Assembly: GCA_003001975.1 (NCBI GenBank)
Contig: PVUG01000013.1
Span: forward strand, 1-64,000
Origin: Martelella mediterranea
GTDB lineage: Bacteria; Pseudomonadota; Alphaproteobacteria; Rhizobiales; Rhizobiaceae
Direction: 5' to 3'
DNA length: 64,000 bases
A program made the position numbers and the translations under genes. The notes beneath the pieces were generated by a model. The model was not told the DNA's origin and ran no database searches. It saw only the letters and a program-made list of their open reading frames with translations. Of the stretch, positions 17,431-25,909 are shown one piece after another; positions within the stretch are counted from its first letter, which is position 1; each line of letters begins with the position of its first letter.

Positions 17431-18024
17431 CTACTCCATCCAGCCGATGGTTTTCGCCTCCGCATCGATGCGCAAAACGGCATCCTGCGGGATCGGAAGC
17501 TCGGCGGCGTCTTCGGTAGAAACACCGCCGACAAGGCGGAAAAGAGACCGGATCACGCCGCCATGGCAGACGCAGACGGTCGGACCGACCACATCCTTCA
17601 GCCAGGCGCCGACACGCCAGGACAGGATTTCATAGCTTTCCGCATCGTTGCCGGGTGGTACGAAAGCCCACTTGTCCTTTTCGCGCTTATGCAGAAGTTC
17701 CGGGCTGAACCCACCGACCTCTTTCAGCGTGCGTCCTTCCCAGTCGCCGAAGGAAAGTTCCTTCAGCCGGTCGTCGGTGCGGTAGAGTTCGGGTGTCAGC
17801 CCCATGGCGGCACGTGCCCGCTCCATGGTTTCGCGCGTGCGTGACAGCGGGCTTGCGACAAAATCGTAGTGGCGGGCTTCATTGCCGAGGATTTCGCCGA
17901 GTCTCACGCCGTTCTTCTTCGCCTGGCCGCGTCCGGTCTCGTTGAGTGGAATGTCCTTCTGGCCCTGCAGCCGGTATTCGGCGTTCCAGTCGGTTTGCCC
18001 GTGGCGAATGGCGTAAATCAGCAA
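17431..18024 (-). CDS. Histidine phosphatase family protein (phosphoglycerate-mutase-like)
   Basis: A 197-residue cytoplasmic phosphatase. The catalytic RHG motif is at the N terminus (YAIRHGQTDWNAEYRLQGQKDIPLN), with the second Arg and Glu in SPLSRTRETMERA and LKELSFGDWEGRTL, and the second catalytic His in CVCHGGVIRSLFRL. The family includes cofactor-dependent phosphoglycerate mutase, but this short form is more like broad phosphatases such as GpmB/CobC; the substrate is not known. It lies between fabI and aroC on the same strand. Confidence 0.88.
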   Translation of the reverse strand: MLIYAIRHGQTDWNAEYRLQGQKDIPLNETGRGQAKKNGVRLGEILGNEARHYDFVASPLSRTRETMERARAAMGLTPELYRTDDRLKELSFGDWEGRTLKEVGGFSPELLHKREKDKWAFVPPGNDAESYEILSWRVGAWLKDVVGPTVCVCHGGVIRSLFRLVGGVSTEDAAELPIPQDAVLRIDAEAKTIGWME

Positions 18025-18169
18025 TGTCTTTTACCGTTCAATTTTCGTTAAAGGATGATGCGAAAATTCAAAGCGTTAGAATGGTTTTGCACATGTTTTG
18101 AAATTTCTGCGCCCGCAAAAGCGGTGAGGACAGGAGGGAATCTATCGGCAGCGGGCGGAAAGCGCAAAG

Positions 18170-18199
18170 CAAAACGGCGCGGGATGAGGTCCGCGCCGT
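18170..18199 (-). terminator. Rho-independent terminator of fabI
   Basis: Read on the minus strand, ACGGCGCGG and CCGCGCCGT form a 9-bp stem around an 8-base loop, followed by TTTTG. The stem begins 9 bases after the fabI stop. Confidence 0.8.
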
Positions 18200-18207
18200 C
18201 TGGAAGA

Positions 18208-19026
18208 TCAGTCTTTCACGACCGAAATATCAGGGGCATCGACGGCCTTCATGCCGACGACATGATAGCCGGAATCGGCATGCAGAACCTCGCCGGTCAC
18301 CGAGGTTGAAAGGTCGGAAAGCAGGAACAGCGCGGTGTTGCCGACCTCGTCGATGGTGACGTTGCGCTTGAGCGGCGAATTGTATTCGTTCCACTTCAGG
18401 ATGTAACGGAAATCGCCGATGGCAGACCCGGCAAGCGTCTTGATCGGTCCGGCCGAAACGGCGTTGACGCGGATGCCGCGATTGCCGAGATCGACGGCCA
18501 TGTAGCGGACGCTGGCTTCCAGCGCGGCCTTGGCAACACCCATGACATTATAATGCGGCATCACCTTTTCCGCACCGTAATAGGTCAGCGTGATCATCGA
18601 TCCGCCTTCATTCATGATCTGTTCGGCGCGCCGGGCAATGGCGGTGAAGGAATAGACCGAAATATCCATGGATTTCGTGAAATTCTCGCGCGACGTGTCG
18701 AGATAGCGGCCGGTCAGTTCGTCCTTGTCGGAAAAGGCGATCGCATGCACGACAAAGTCGATCTTGCCCCATTCCCGCTCGAGGGTCTTGAATACTTCTT
18801 CGACGCTGTCCGGGTCGGTCACATCGCAATGACCGGCCATCAGCGCGTTCAGTTCCTGAGCCAGCGGTTCGACCCGTTTTTTCAGGTTGTCGCCCTGCCA
18901 GGTCAGCGCGATCTCGGCGCCTGCTTCATGACACGCTTTGGCAATGCCCCATGCGATCGATCGGTTGTTGGCAACACCGAGAATAATGCCGCGTTTGCCT
19001 TTCATGAGGCCGTTTGCTTCAGCCAT
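18208..19026 (-). CDS. fabI: Enoyl-[acyl-carrier-protein] reductase (NADH)
   Basis: A 272-residue short-chain dehydrogenase that makes the last reduction in each cycle of type II fatty acid synthesis. Evidence: GKRGIILGVANNRSIAWGIAKA (the FabI-type nucleotide-binding loop), the catalytic Tyr and Lys in YNVMGVAKAALEASVRY (Y-x6-K), AVSAGPIKTLAGSAIGDF and VTGEVLHADSGYHVVGM. ATG 19026 is chosen; an ATG at 19089 adds residues outside the family. It has its own terminator. FabI is the target of triclosan and isoniazid-type inhibitors. Confidence 0.95.
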   Translation of the reverse strand: MAEANGLMKGKRGIILGVANNRSIAWGIAKACHEAGAEIALTWQGDNLKKRVEPLAQELNALMAGHCDVTDPDSVEEVFKTLEREWGKIDFVVHAIAFSDKDELTGRYLDTSRENFTKSMDISVYSFTAIARRAEQIMNEGGSMITLTYYGAEKVMPHYNVMGVAKAALEASVRYMAVDLGNRGIRVNAVSAGPIKTLAGSAIGDFRYILKWNEYNSPLKRNVTIDEVGNTALFLLSDLSTSVTGEVLHADSGYHVVGMKAVDAPDISVVKD

Positions 19027-19284
19027 GTGTCGATGCTCCTTGCAACTCTCTTCGTTTCTGCCTATGGCATAGGCAGCAATGCGGTTCAAGCAATCAGAAC
19101 CGTGTCGAACCCGCTTTAGCTTCCGAAAAGGTTATTGCCAAGCCCTTGCAAAATTCGCCGCCACCCGCTGGCGGGTGCCCGGAATGCCTTTTGAGGCAGC
19201 AGGACGGCAAATGACATGGTTTCGGTTTCGGGCGGGCATGCGCAATGAAATGCACCGGCCCGGTGCAATGCGGGAGACCAGATC

Positions 19285-19905
19285 ATGTCCCAGTCAGACG
19301 AAACCTCCAACGACTTTACAGCGGAAAACGATCCCTTCGCGCTCTTCGGCAAGTGGCTGAAGGATGCCGAGGCGAGCGAGCCGAATGACCCCAACGCGGC
19401 CTCGATTGCCACCGTCGACGAGGATGGCCTGCCGAATGTGCGCATGCTGCTGGTAAAGGAAGTCGATGTGAACGGCTTCGTGTTCTATACCAATTTCGAA
19501 AGCCAGAAGGGCAGGGAGCTTATCGCCCAGCCAAAGGCGGCGATGTGCTTTCACTGGAAATCGCTGCGCCGCCAGGTGCGTGTGCGCGGCCCGGTCGAGG
19601 TGGTTTCCGATGCCGAAGCCGATGCCTATTTCCAGTCGCGCCCGCGCGGCAGCCGCATCGGCGCCTGGGCCTCAAAACAGTCGCGCCCGCTGGAAAGCCG
19701 GTTCGCGCTGGAAAAGGCCGTTGCTCAGAAGACCGCCAAATATGGCGTCGGCGAAGTGCCGCGGCCGCCCTACTGGTCCGGTTTCCGGCTGAAGCCGCTT
19801 TCAATTGAATTCTGGCACGACGGCAAATTCAGATTGCACGACCGTATCGAATTCCGCCGGTCGAAGCCCGAGGGTGGCTGGCATAAGGTCCGGATGTACC
19901 CCTGA
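19285..19905 (+). CDS. pdxH: Pyridoxamine/pyridoxine 5'-phosphate oxidase
   Basis: A 206-residue FMN enzyme that oxidises pyridoxine or pyridoxamine phosphate to pyridoxal phosphate, the last step of vitamin B6 synthesis and salvage. Motifs: [64 protein letters not shown], and the C-terminal signature [18 protein letters not shown]-x-x-x-x-GW. The length is normal. It diverges from fabI, with 258 bases between the two starts. Confidence 0.95.
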   Translation: MSQSDETSNDFTAENDPFALFGKWLKDAEASEPNDPNAASIATVDEDGLPNVRMLLVKEVDVNGFVFYTNFESQKGRELIAQPKAAMCFHWKSLRRQVRVRGPVEVVSDAEADAYFQSRPRGSRIGAWASKQSRPLESRFALEKAVAQKTAKYGVGEVPRPPYWSGFRLKPLSIEFWHDGKFRLHDRIEFRRSKPEGGWHKVRMYP

Positions 19906-19960
19906 AACTGGTTTGTCGTTGAGCATGGGGCCGATTTTCAAGCCTATCCTTTTTACGGAC

Positions 19961-20109
19961 GTCATCCTCGGGCTTGTCCCGAGGATCTAACCATCGCTCA
20001 GCACGAGCGGCGTTGTCGGTCCGTAATAGATTGTTTTAAAAGCCTTTTTTCTCGATATGCTTGTCGTGTTCATGCGTGCTTAGACCCTCGGGTCAAGCCC
20101 GAGGGTGAC
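19961..20109. repeat. Composite palindromic element (REP pair), GTCATCCTCGGG type
   Basis: Two inverted hairpins face each other 90 bases apart. The left (19961-19989) starts GTCATCCTCGGGCTTGTCCC; the right (20080-20109) ends CAAGCCCGAGGGTGAC and is its near reverse complement. This REP-doublet layout also occurs at 29.7 and 49.7 kb with a different hairpin sequence. Such repeats are frequent in rhizobial intergenic DNA. The spacer is AT-richer and has no open frame of note. Confidence 0.75.
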
Positions 20110-20144
20110 GAAAGAGAGTGGGGCGAGCTTTGTCAGTAGTCTGG

Positions 20145-20164
20145 GCGCAGGCAGACGCCTGCGC
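20145..20164 (-). terminator. Hairpin after truncated haemoglobin gene
   Basis: GCGCAGGC-N4-GCCTGCGC, an 8-bp perfect stem, touches the stop codon of the minus-strand gene at 20165. No T run is seen. Confidence 0.5.
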
Positions 20165-20596
20165 TCATGCCCCCAGCGGCTTCAACTCCACCAGATTCTG
20201 TCCACGCTGCATGGCGATGTTGATGCGCATGGCGTTGGCGATTTTCTGGGCTCTTTCGGTGAAGCGGAGCGCGGTTTCGGGTGTGCAGTGCTGCTGCGCC
20301 GTTTCGCTGAACAGTTTCAGCCAGCGCAGGAAGTGCTCATCGGAAAGTTCCGGGATCGCCAGATGTTTGGGCATCGGCTTGCCATGATAGCGCTGGGTCT
20401 TCAGGAATACCGAACTCCAGAAATCGGTAATCGTGTCGATATGCGTGGCCCATTTTTCATCCGGTACGACACGTTTGAAGATCGGACCAAGAAGCTCGTC
20501 CTCGCGTGCCTTGGCGTAAAATTCGGTCACGACGTCGCGGATCAGGTCTTCGGTGACGACATCGTCTTTCGGGGTGTTTTCGGGAGTTTCTGACAT
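20165..20596 (-). CDS. Group III truncated haemoglobin
   Basis: A 143-residue haem protein of the truncated (2-on-2) globin fold. Landmarks are VVTEFYAKAREDELLGPIFKRVV, KWATHIDTITDFWSSVFLKTQRYHGKPMPKHLAIPELSDEHFLRWLKLFSETA, where H in KHLAIP is the likely proximal-side region and W in FLRWL is conserved. Group III globins bind oxygen or NO; the role is uncertain and might be NO detoxification or microaerobic protection. ATG 20596 is chosen over 20662. It diverges from sodB with a 346-base gap. Confidence 0.88.
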   Translation of the reverse strand: MSETPENTPKDDVVTEDLIRDVVTEFYAKAREDELLGPIFKRVVPDEKWATHIDTITDFWSSVFLKTQRYHGKPMPKHLAIPELSDEHFLRWLKLFSETAQQHCTPETALRFTERAQKIANAMRINIAMQRGQNLVELKPLGA

Positions 20597-20942
20597 CGCT
20601 TCTGTTCCATTTTTCTGATGCGCCTGCTTCAGTCGGTGTCCTGCCGGACCGAAGCTGCGCATCCGATGTGTTCAACGCGTCAATCATGACCAGCGTCCGG
20701 CAAGGCGCGGGTTGTTGCCTCGACGTCCGCTCAAGACTGAGGGGGCGGGCGTGAACGCATTCATCTCGCTTCGCGCCACGCCAGCCTGACGCTCTGCTTT
20801 CAGCGCGCCGTCAGCCGTCTGTCCTGTGATCGCCGATTAATTTTCCAAGTCTTTTCTTGACATATTCAGCCGCATGATTTTCAAAGGCATTGCTTGTTAA
20901 TTAAACCGGCGCGCTTCGGCGCGCAACCACGGGAGAAACAAA
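20597..20942. other. Divergent promoter region of globin and sodB
   Basis: No gene seen. TTGACA at 20857-20862 on the plus strand could be a -35 for sodB, but the -10 at the right distance is poor. GGGAGAAACAAA just before 20943 is the sodB ribosome site. Confidence 0.4.
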
Positions 20943-21545
20943 ATGGCTTTTGAACTGCCCGCCCTGCCTTATGCCCATTCCGCCCTTGCCGAACGCGGCA
21001 TGGGACAGGAAACGCTGGAACTGCATCACGGCAAGCACCACCAGACCTATGTGACGACGCTGAACGGCTTCGTTGAGAAGAATGCCGATCTTCAGGGCAA
21101 GTCGCTTGAAGAAATCATCGCCTTTTCCAAGGACAAGGCCGATCTTGCGCCGGTCTTCAACAATGCCGGCCAGCACTGGAACCACCTGCATTTCTGGAAC
21201 GCGCTTTCGCCGAATGGCGGCGGTATTTCCGGCCGTCTGGAAGCCAAGATCGTCGAGGATTTCGGTTCCGTCGACGCGTTCAAGGATTCCTTCAAGGCAG
21301 CCGCCGTCGGCCAGTTCGGCTCCGGCTGGGCCTGGCTGGTTCTCGGCGAAGACGGCAAGCTGAAGACCGCGAAGACCCCGAACGGTTCCAACCCGCTGGC
21401 CACCGGCGAGGGCAAGGTGCTGCTCGGTCTCGATGTATGGGAACATTCCTACTATCTCGATTTCCGCAACCGCCGTCCCGACTATGTCGGCAATTTCCTC
21501 GACAAGCTCGCCAACTACGAATTCGCCGAAGCCAACCTCGGCTGA
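20943..21545 (+). CDS. sodB: Superoxide dismutase, Fe/Mn family (probably Fe)
   Basis: A 200-residue enzyme that dismutates superoxide to oxygen and peroxide. Metal ligands are visible: the His in [13 protein letters not shown], the His in [12 protein letters not shown], and Asp plus His in [16 protein letters not shown]. The residues [10 protein letters not shown] around position 125 and the length match iron-type enzymes such as E. coli SodB more than manganese ones, but metal choice cannot be fixed from sequence. It is followed 58 bases later by fdxA. Confidence 0.93.
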   Translation: MAFELPALPYAHSALAERGMGQETLELHHGKHHQTYVTTLNGFVEKNADLQGKSLEEIIAFSKDKADLAPVFNNAGQHWNHLHFWNALSPNGGGISGRLEAKIVEDFGSVDAFKDSFKAAAVGQFGSGWAWLVLGEDGKLKTAKTPNGSNPLATGEGKVLLGLDVWEHSYYLDFRNRRPDYVGNFLDKLANYEFAEANLG

Positions 21546-21603
21546 TGAAAAGGACGGATGCCTTGCGCCCCAAAAGCGCAGGGCGCCCGCCAGCAGTGAT
21601 CTC

Positions 21604-21945
21604 ATGACCTATGTCGTTACCGAAGACTGTATCGCCTGCAAGCATATGGACTGTGTGGAAGTCTGTCCCGTGGACTGTTTCTACGAGGGCGAGAACTTTC
21701 TCGTCATCCATCCCGATGAATGTATCGATTGCGGTGTGTGCGAACCCGAATGTCCGGTGGAAGCGATCATTCCCGATGTCGATGGCCCCGACCTCGATTT
21801 CTGGATCGAGCTGAACCGGAAATATGCCGAAGTCTGGCCGAATATCATCGTCAAGGGCACGCCGCCGGACAATGCCAAGGAAATGGAAGGCGTGCCGAAC
21901 AAATACCGGGACCTGTTTTCCGAAAAGCCGGGAGACGGATCATGA
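21604..21945 (+). CDS. fdxA: Seven-iron ferredoxin FdxA
   Basis: A 113-residue electron carrier. The cysteine pattern [21 protein letters not shown] and [15 protein letters not shown] is that of 3Fe-4S/4Fe-4S ferredoxins of the FdxA type, followed by the conserved [12 protein letters not shown] tail. The open frame begins further upstream inside sodB, but ATG 21604 gives the standard N terminus (MTYVVTEDC). Its stop overlaps the ATG of the flavin reductase gene by 4 bases, so the two are translated together. Confidence 0.95.
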   Translation: MTYVVTEDCIACKHMDCVEVCPVDCFYEGENFLVIHPDECIDCGVCEPECPVEAIIPDVDGPDLDFWIELNRKYAEVWPNIIVKGTPPDNAKEMEGVPNKYRDLFSEKPGDGS

Positions 21946-22490
21946 CGGTCGATGCCTTTGCCGCAAACGGCGCTTCCTGGCCGATGCCGCTTGCCGAGCC
22001 GACCCGCCCGTCAATCGATCCACGTGACTTCCGCGATGCGATGGCCTCGCTTGCCGCAACCGTCTGCATCGTGGGGGCAGCCTCTGAGGGGGAGCGGGCC
22101 GGTCGTACCGCGACCGCCGTTTTCTCCCTCAGCGGTTCGCCGCCCTCCATTCTGGTGTCGATCGACACCAGTGCGCATCTGACCACGCTGATCGGACGCG
22201 AGGGCACGTTTTCGCTTGCCATGCTTGCCGGCACGCAATGGACCGTGGCTGATGCCTTTGCCGGACGCATTGCGCCCGCTCACCGCTTCAAATGCGGCAC
22301 CTGGACGGCCTGGTCTTCCGGCAATCCCAAGCTCGAAGGGGCCATGGTGGCGCTTGATTGCGAGGTGATCGGCCGGATTGATACCGGCACGCACACATTG
22401 TTTGCCGGCGGTATTGTCGATATCGCGCGCGAGGAGAGGGCGTCGCCGCTGATCTGGCATGATCGTGGCTACAAGGCGGTCTCCGGCTAG
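21942..22490 (+). CDS. Flavin reductase-like domain protein
   Basis: A 182-residue protein of the FMN-binding split-barrel fold (Flavin_Reduct). Landmarks: [39 protein letters not shown], then [10 protein letters not shown] and [22 protein letters not shown]. It likely reduces FMN with NAD(P)H and hands it to a monooxygenase partner that is not in this window. Translational coupling to fdxA (ATGA overlap) suggests that the ferredoxin and the flavin protein may share an electron route, which is inference. Its stop lies inside a perfect palindrome shared with the convergent gene. Confidence 0.85.
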   Translation: MTVDAFAANGASWPMPLAEPTRPSIDPRDFRDAMASLAATVCIVGAASEGERAGRTATAVFSLSGSPPSILVSIDTSAHLTTLIGREGTFSLAMLAGTQWTVADAFAGRIAPAHRFKCGTWTAWSSGNPKLEGAMVALDCEVIGRIDTGTHTLFAGGIVDIAREERASPLIWHDRGYKAVSG

Positions 22491-22515
22491 AGCGCTTCGG
22501 TCCGAAGCGCTCTAG
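22487..22515. terminator. Perfect 14-bp palindrome containing both convergent stop codons
   Basis: CTAGAGCGCTTCGG and its exact reverse complement are separated by a single T. The TAG stop of the flavin reductase gene is in the left arm and the TAG stop of the minus-strand TPR gene in the right arm. It likely acts as a bidirectional 3' end; no T run. Confidence 0.7.
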
Positions 22516-22862
22516 GATTTCGCCTTTGAAAGCTTGCGGTGCAGAACCTGCATCTGACGTGCGGCCTGAAGGTCACCCTTGCGGGTGGCAACCTCCGCCC
22601 CCTTTTCGAATGTCTCGACGGCCTTTCCGGTCTCGCCCTTGCGCTGGTAGGCGCGGCCGAGGGCAGCATAGGCGGCGGAGTAATCCGGGTCGAGTTCGAT
22701 CGCGCGCAGAAGATGGGCGATGGCATCGTCAAAACGGTCTTCGGCGAAGACGATGCGACCAAGGGTCAGCCGACAGAGCGCATTGTCTCTGCCTGCGGCG
22801 ACCTGCTTTTCAAGTGCCTGACGTATTCCGGGCGGCATGCAGCTCTCCCTCATTCTGGTCAT
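22512..22862 (-). CDS. Tetratricopeptide-repeat protein
   Basis: A 116-residue protein with at least two TPR units: LGRIVFAEDRFDDAIAHLLRAIELDP and YAALGRAYQRKGETGKAVETFEKGAEVA. The TPR fold binds other proteins or peptides. Start 22862 overlaps the stop of the upstream regulator gene as ATGA, typical of coupling; ATG 22838, after GGGAGAG, is an alternative that drops 8 residues. It has no signal peptide. Its role next to an Fe-S regulator is unknown. Confidence 0.75.
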   Translation of the reverse strand: MTRMRESCMPPGIRQALEKQVAAGRDNALCRLTLGRIVFAEDRFDDAIAHLLRAIELDPDYSAAYAALGRAYQRKGETGKAVETFEKGAEVATRKGDLQAARQMQVLHRKLSKAKS

Positions 22863-23548
22863 TGCGTTTCGCTCAGCACATAGGTGCAGCGCCTGCCGCC
22901 ATTGACGATATGTTCATCCCGCCGGATCTCGACGGAGGGGCCGAGAAGCATGCGGAAAATCGCCATTTCCGAGCGACAGAAGCCCTGACAGGCCGTTGCC
23001 GCCGCGCAGATCGGACAATGATGTTCGACAAACCGCACCGTTCCGTCCTCCTGTTCCGACCAATCGGCCATATAGCCTTCCGCCGAGCGCAATTCGCTCA
23101 GGACCTCGACCTTTTCGTTGAGGCTCCGGCAACCGGCCATTGCGGCGGCGTAGACGTTTCCGGTGCGCCGTTCGCGTGCGGCAATCACCGTGTTCAGCGC
23201 CTGTTCTCCAAGCTCGGAGCGGATGCTGTCGAGTAATTCGACGGTCAGTGTTGCATGAGTGTCGGGAAAGCGTGTCTGGCCGGCCTCGGTCAGGCTCCAT
23301 TCCTGGCGCGGGCGGCCGACGCCGGAACGCTGGCTGGTTGCGACAACGAGGCCGCTTTCGCCAAGCCGCATCAATTGCTGCCGCGCAGCTTCGCCGGTTG
23401 TGCCCAGGCGTTTTCCAAGGTCGGCTGCCGTCAGCGGACCATGCATCTTCAGCTGCATCAAGATGCGGTCGCTGGTTCGGTGGAACCCACGCTCGGCGCG
23501 CTCAGCATTACTGTCGCTGCTGTGGAGTATTTCGGTGTCGCGTGCCAT
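22859..23548 (-). CDS. SufR-like winged-helix regulator with C-terminal cysteine cluster
   Basis: A 229-residue transcription regulator. The N-terminal winged helix reads SDRILMQLKMHGPLTAADLGKRLGTTGEAARQQL, then a wing GVGRPRQEWSLTEAGQTRFPD. The C-terminal half has HHCPICAAATACQGFCRSE and a last Cys in GGRRCTYVL, like the cysteines that hold an Fe-S cluster in SufR-type regulators. It may therefore sense iron or oxidative stress, fitting its place near sodB and fdxA (inference). ATG 23548 is the likely start; the frame stays open to ATGs at 23581 and 23602. The partner suf genes are not in this window. Confidence 0.8.
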   Translation of the reverse strand: MARDTEILHSSDSNAERAERGFHRTSDRILMQLKMHGPLTAADLGKRLGTTGEAARQQLMRLGESGLVVATSQRSGVGRPRQEWSLTEAGQTRFPDTHATLTVELLDSIRSELGEQALNTVIAARERRTGNVYAAAMAGCRSLNEKVEVLSELRSAEGYMADWSEQEDGTVRFVEHHCPICAAATACQGFCRSEMAIFRMLLGPSVEIRRDEHIVNGGRRCTYVLSETQ

Positions 23549-23881
23549 GCTCTGCCGGTGTTTTGTCCTGCCTTGCAACATATAACGATCACGTCTTTTC
23601 AAAGCAATAGCTTTGTAAATAGCGTGGGTCGCTATGCCACTGTTGTTCGGGGCGAACCAAAGCGGCGGGACACGGAAAGCCTGTTTTCGGCGCCATTGTC
23701 AATGTTCGTCATGAAGCAGGCACGGCTGGCGGCACGATCCGCAGGCTCGCTCACCTTGCAAAAGGTGGCGGCAAGGATATTGGCCCGTCTCCGGGCGACC
23801 GTCAGAGATGTCCCCTATGGGCCGGATGAACAACGGACATTCAGCGTGCGGACGGAAAATGCGGTGTTCGCCGGCTCCCGA

Positions 23882-24052
23882 TCAGGAAATCACTGCCACA
23901 ACAATCGCTACGAGTGCGATCACAAGAGCTACGACCAGGAGAAGCCACAATTGAAGACGGTTGTATATCGGTGTCGGTTGATAGCAACTCGAACAAATTG
24001 AGCGCCTGAACCGCAAATTATGTCCGCAATAGGTGCAATGAAAAAGCCGCAT
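23882..24052 (-). CDS. Small zinc-ribbon membrane protein
   Basis: A 56-residue predicted protein too short for routine calling. It begins MRLFHCTYCGHNLRFRRSIC and continues with SSC, so it has a C-x2-C and a second C-x2-C: a minimal zinc ribbon. After a short linker (YQPTPIYNRLQLW) comes one strongly hydrophobic helix of about 20 residues (LLLVVALVIALVAIVVAVIS) ending at the stop. The predicted layout is a soluble zinc-binding head on a single C-terminal anchor. The ribosome site is weak (GAG 12 bases upstream). No known function. The AT-rich flank on its 5' side could hold the promoter. Confidence 0.6.
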   Translation of the reverse strand: MRLFHCTYCGHNLRFRRSICSSCYQPTPIYNRLQLWLLLVVALVIALVAIVVAVIS

Positions 24053-24470
24053 TGTAATATCTCGATATTTTTACCGAATTTCTAATCTGAAAATATGTCT
24101 CGAAATAATCAAATTGCGCTTACATAAGAGGATTCGTATCCATAAAAATTTGTTTTCAAATTTCTTGTATCGGATTTCTTACGTATGCGTAATTTCTTAA
24201 TCCATAGCCCAGCACAGTTGTCAATTTTTCTTACATCCTGGCGCTGGAATTTTCAGAATTTCAAAGTTCGTTGTTGCCTACACGGGTGTCGTACTCGTCG
24301 TTTTTTTTGTAAGTTTTTACTTTCCTATTGTGATCGCGCTAACAAAATCAAGTTATGTTTGATAATTATCAGCTGTTAGGCGAGACTTTTTTTGGTATTA
24401 TCAACTAATGGTTGATACCTTAATGAAGGTCTTTCACTGGAAGCGCCATTTGTGAGTCTTCGTCCGGGCA
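24053..24470. other. AT-rich intergenic tract
   Basis: About 420 bases with many A/T runs, unlike the GC-rich surroundings. The only plus-strand frame here (24185-24379) has Cys/Phe/Arg-rich, unlikely protein sequence and no ribosome site. I see no RNA gene or known motif. Confidence 0.5.
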
Positions 24471-24471
24471 A

Positions 24472-24497
24472 GAGAAGCCGGCTTTTATGCCGGCTTT
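24472..24497. terminator. Hairpin at the end of the histidine kinase gene
   Basis: AAGCCGGC-TTTTAT-GCCGGCTT forms an 8-bp stem with Ts after it on the plus strand and encloses the minus-strand stop at 24485. It could serve either strand. Confidence 0.55.
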
Positions 24498-25909
24498 TCC
24501 AGCGGCAGGGTGACCGTTACCCTCAATCCATTTCCAGCGGAACGGTTTTCCAGTGCAATGCTTCCGCCATGGGCCAGTATGATGGTGCGGGCAATCGAGA
24601 GGCCAAGTCCGACACCGCCTGTTTCGCGTGATCGGGAGGTTTCAAGCCGTACGAAGGGTTCGAAGACCCGGTGCATCTCGTCTTCGGGAATGCCCGGTCC
24701 TTCATCCTCGATCAGGATGGTTGCCGATCCGGCTCGTGTTACGGCTGAGATATTGGCGTGGTGTCCGTATCGCACGGCGTTTTCAATGAGGTTGCGGATG
24801 GCGCGCCGCATCGAAACGGAGCGTAGCCTGAGGTTCGCATCCTCGATGCGGTTGACGGTGATATCATTGCCGGCATCGTGCAGCTCTTCGACGAGATCGT
24901 TGAGAAAGGTCTGCAGATCTATGGTTTCGACCGGCTCGCTCAAGGCCATGCCGCGCGAGAATGACAGTGTGGCTTCGACCATTTCCTGCATTTCCACGAT
25001 CGTTGCAATCATGCGGTCGCGGGTTTCGTCGTCATCGACCATCTCCGCGCGCACCCGAAGCGCCGTCAGCGGCGAGCGCAGGTCATGGCCAAGCGCACCC
25101 AGCAATTGCGTGCGCTCGCGCACGAAACGGTCAAGCCGCGCCTGCATTTCGTTGAAGGAGGTTGCCAGTTGCCGCATCTCTTCCGGCCCCCTGGGGGCAA
25201 TCGGCTCGATATCCTCACCCCGGCCCAGCCGGTCGGCAGCGGTGCCGAGGGTGCGCAGCGGGCCGATCAGCCTGGAAAGTGCGACCCAGAGTACGGCGGC
25301 CAGTAATCCGGCCGTAATGGCAAAGGGAAGCGCTTCCGACCATACCCACTGGTAAGGCGGATCGCGGAAACGGGAGGTGACATTGAGCCAGCCTCCGTCA
25401 TCAAGCGCAATCGAGAGATCGAGTTTTACGGCGCTGACCGGCGGCTGTTGCGGCGACTGCGGCCGCATCTGGCCCATGTGGTGCATGCCGCCCGGGCCGA
25501 AACCGGGGGCAGGTCCCGGCGGCGGGCGCGGTCCATTCTGGTCGGTGCGCAGATCAACACGGATGGTTCGCGGATCGTCACTCGATAATACAGTGCGGAT
25601 CCGGCGCTCGATCCAGCTTGGCGCCCGGCCGGTGGTGCTGGTAACGGACGGCGTTTCGCTCACGGTAAACTGAACGAGAGACGAACTGGCCGCCTGCAGG
25701 ATTTCAGGCCTGAGGGCCGCCGGCGCATCTTCGAGAAGGCGGGCGGTACTGCCGGCGCGATCCGCCGCTTCGATTGCGAGTGCGGAGCGGACGGCAAGCG
25801 CGCGCTGATCGACGAAAAGCCACAGCGTCAGGGCCTGGGCGAGAGCGAGAGCCAGAACAATGAGCGCGATGATCTGGCCGCGCAACGTGCGGGGAAGCAG
25901 CGTTCTCAC
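24485..25909 (-). CDS. Sensor histidine kinase of an OmpR/EnvZ-type pair
   Basis: A 474-residue membrane kinase. First transmembrane helix at about residues 13-33, a periplasmic domain to about 190 with a Pro/Gly/Met/His-rich loop (GPGGMHHMGQMRP, 138-150), second helix about 195-217, HAMP, then a dimerisation domain with the phospho-acceptor His275 in LLGALGHDLRSPLTALR. The ATPase domain shows NLIENAVRYG (N box), IEDEGPGIPEDE (G1) and GVGLGLSIARTI (G2). It overlaps the response regulator by 4 bases. The Met/His-rich loop hints at metal sensing, which is inference. Confidence 0.9.
   Translation of the reverse strand: MRTLLPRTLRGQIIALIVLALALAQALTLWLFVDQRALAVRSALAIEAADRAGSTARLLEDAPAALRPEILQAASSSLVQFTVSETPSVTSTTGRAPSWIERRIRTVLSSDDPRTIRVDLRTDQNGPRPPPGPAPGFGPGGMHHMGQMRPQSPQQPPVSAVKLDLSIALDDGGWLNVTSRFRDPPYQWVWSEALPFAITAGLLAAVLWVALSRLIGPLRTLGTAADRLGRGEDIEPIAPRGPEEMRQLATSFNEMQARLDRFVRERTQLLGALGHDLRSPLTALRVRAEMVDDDETRDRMIATIVEMQEMVEATLSFSRGMALSEPVETIDLQTFLNDLVEELHDAGNDITVNRIEDANLRLRSVSMRRAIRNLIENAVRYGHHANISAVTRAGSATILIEDEGPGIPEDEMHRVFEPFVRLETSRSRETGGVGLGLSIARTIILAHGGSIALENRSAGNGLRVTVTLPLEKPA

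Noticed and set aside
24185-24379. A 64-codon frame in the AT-rich tract
   Set aside because: No ribosome site and an improbable Cys/Phe/Arg-rich product.
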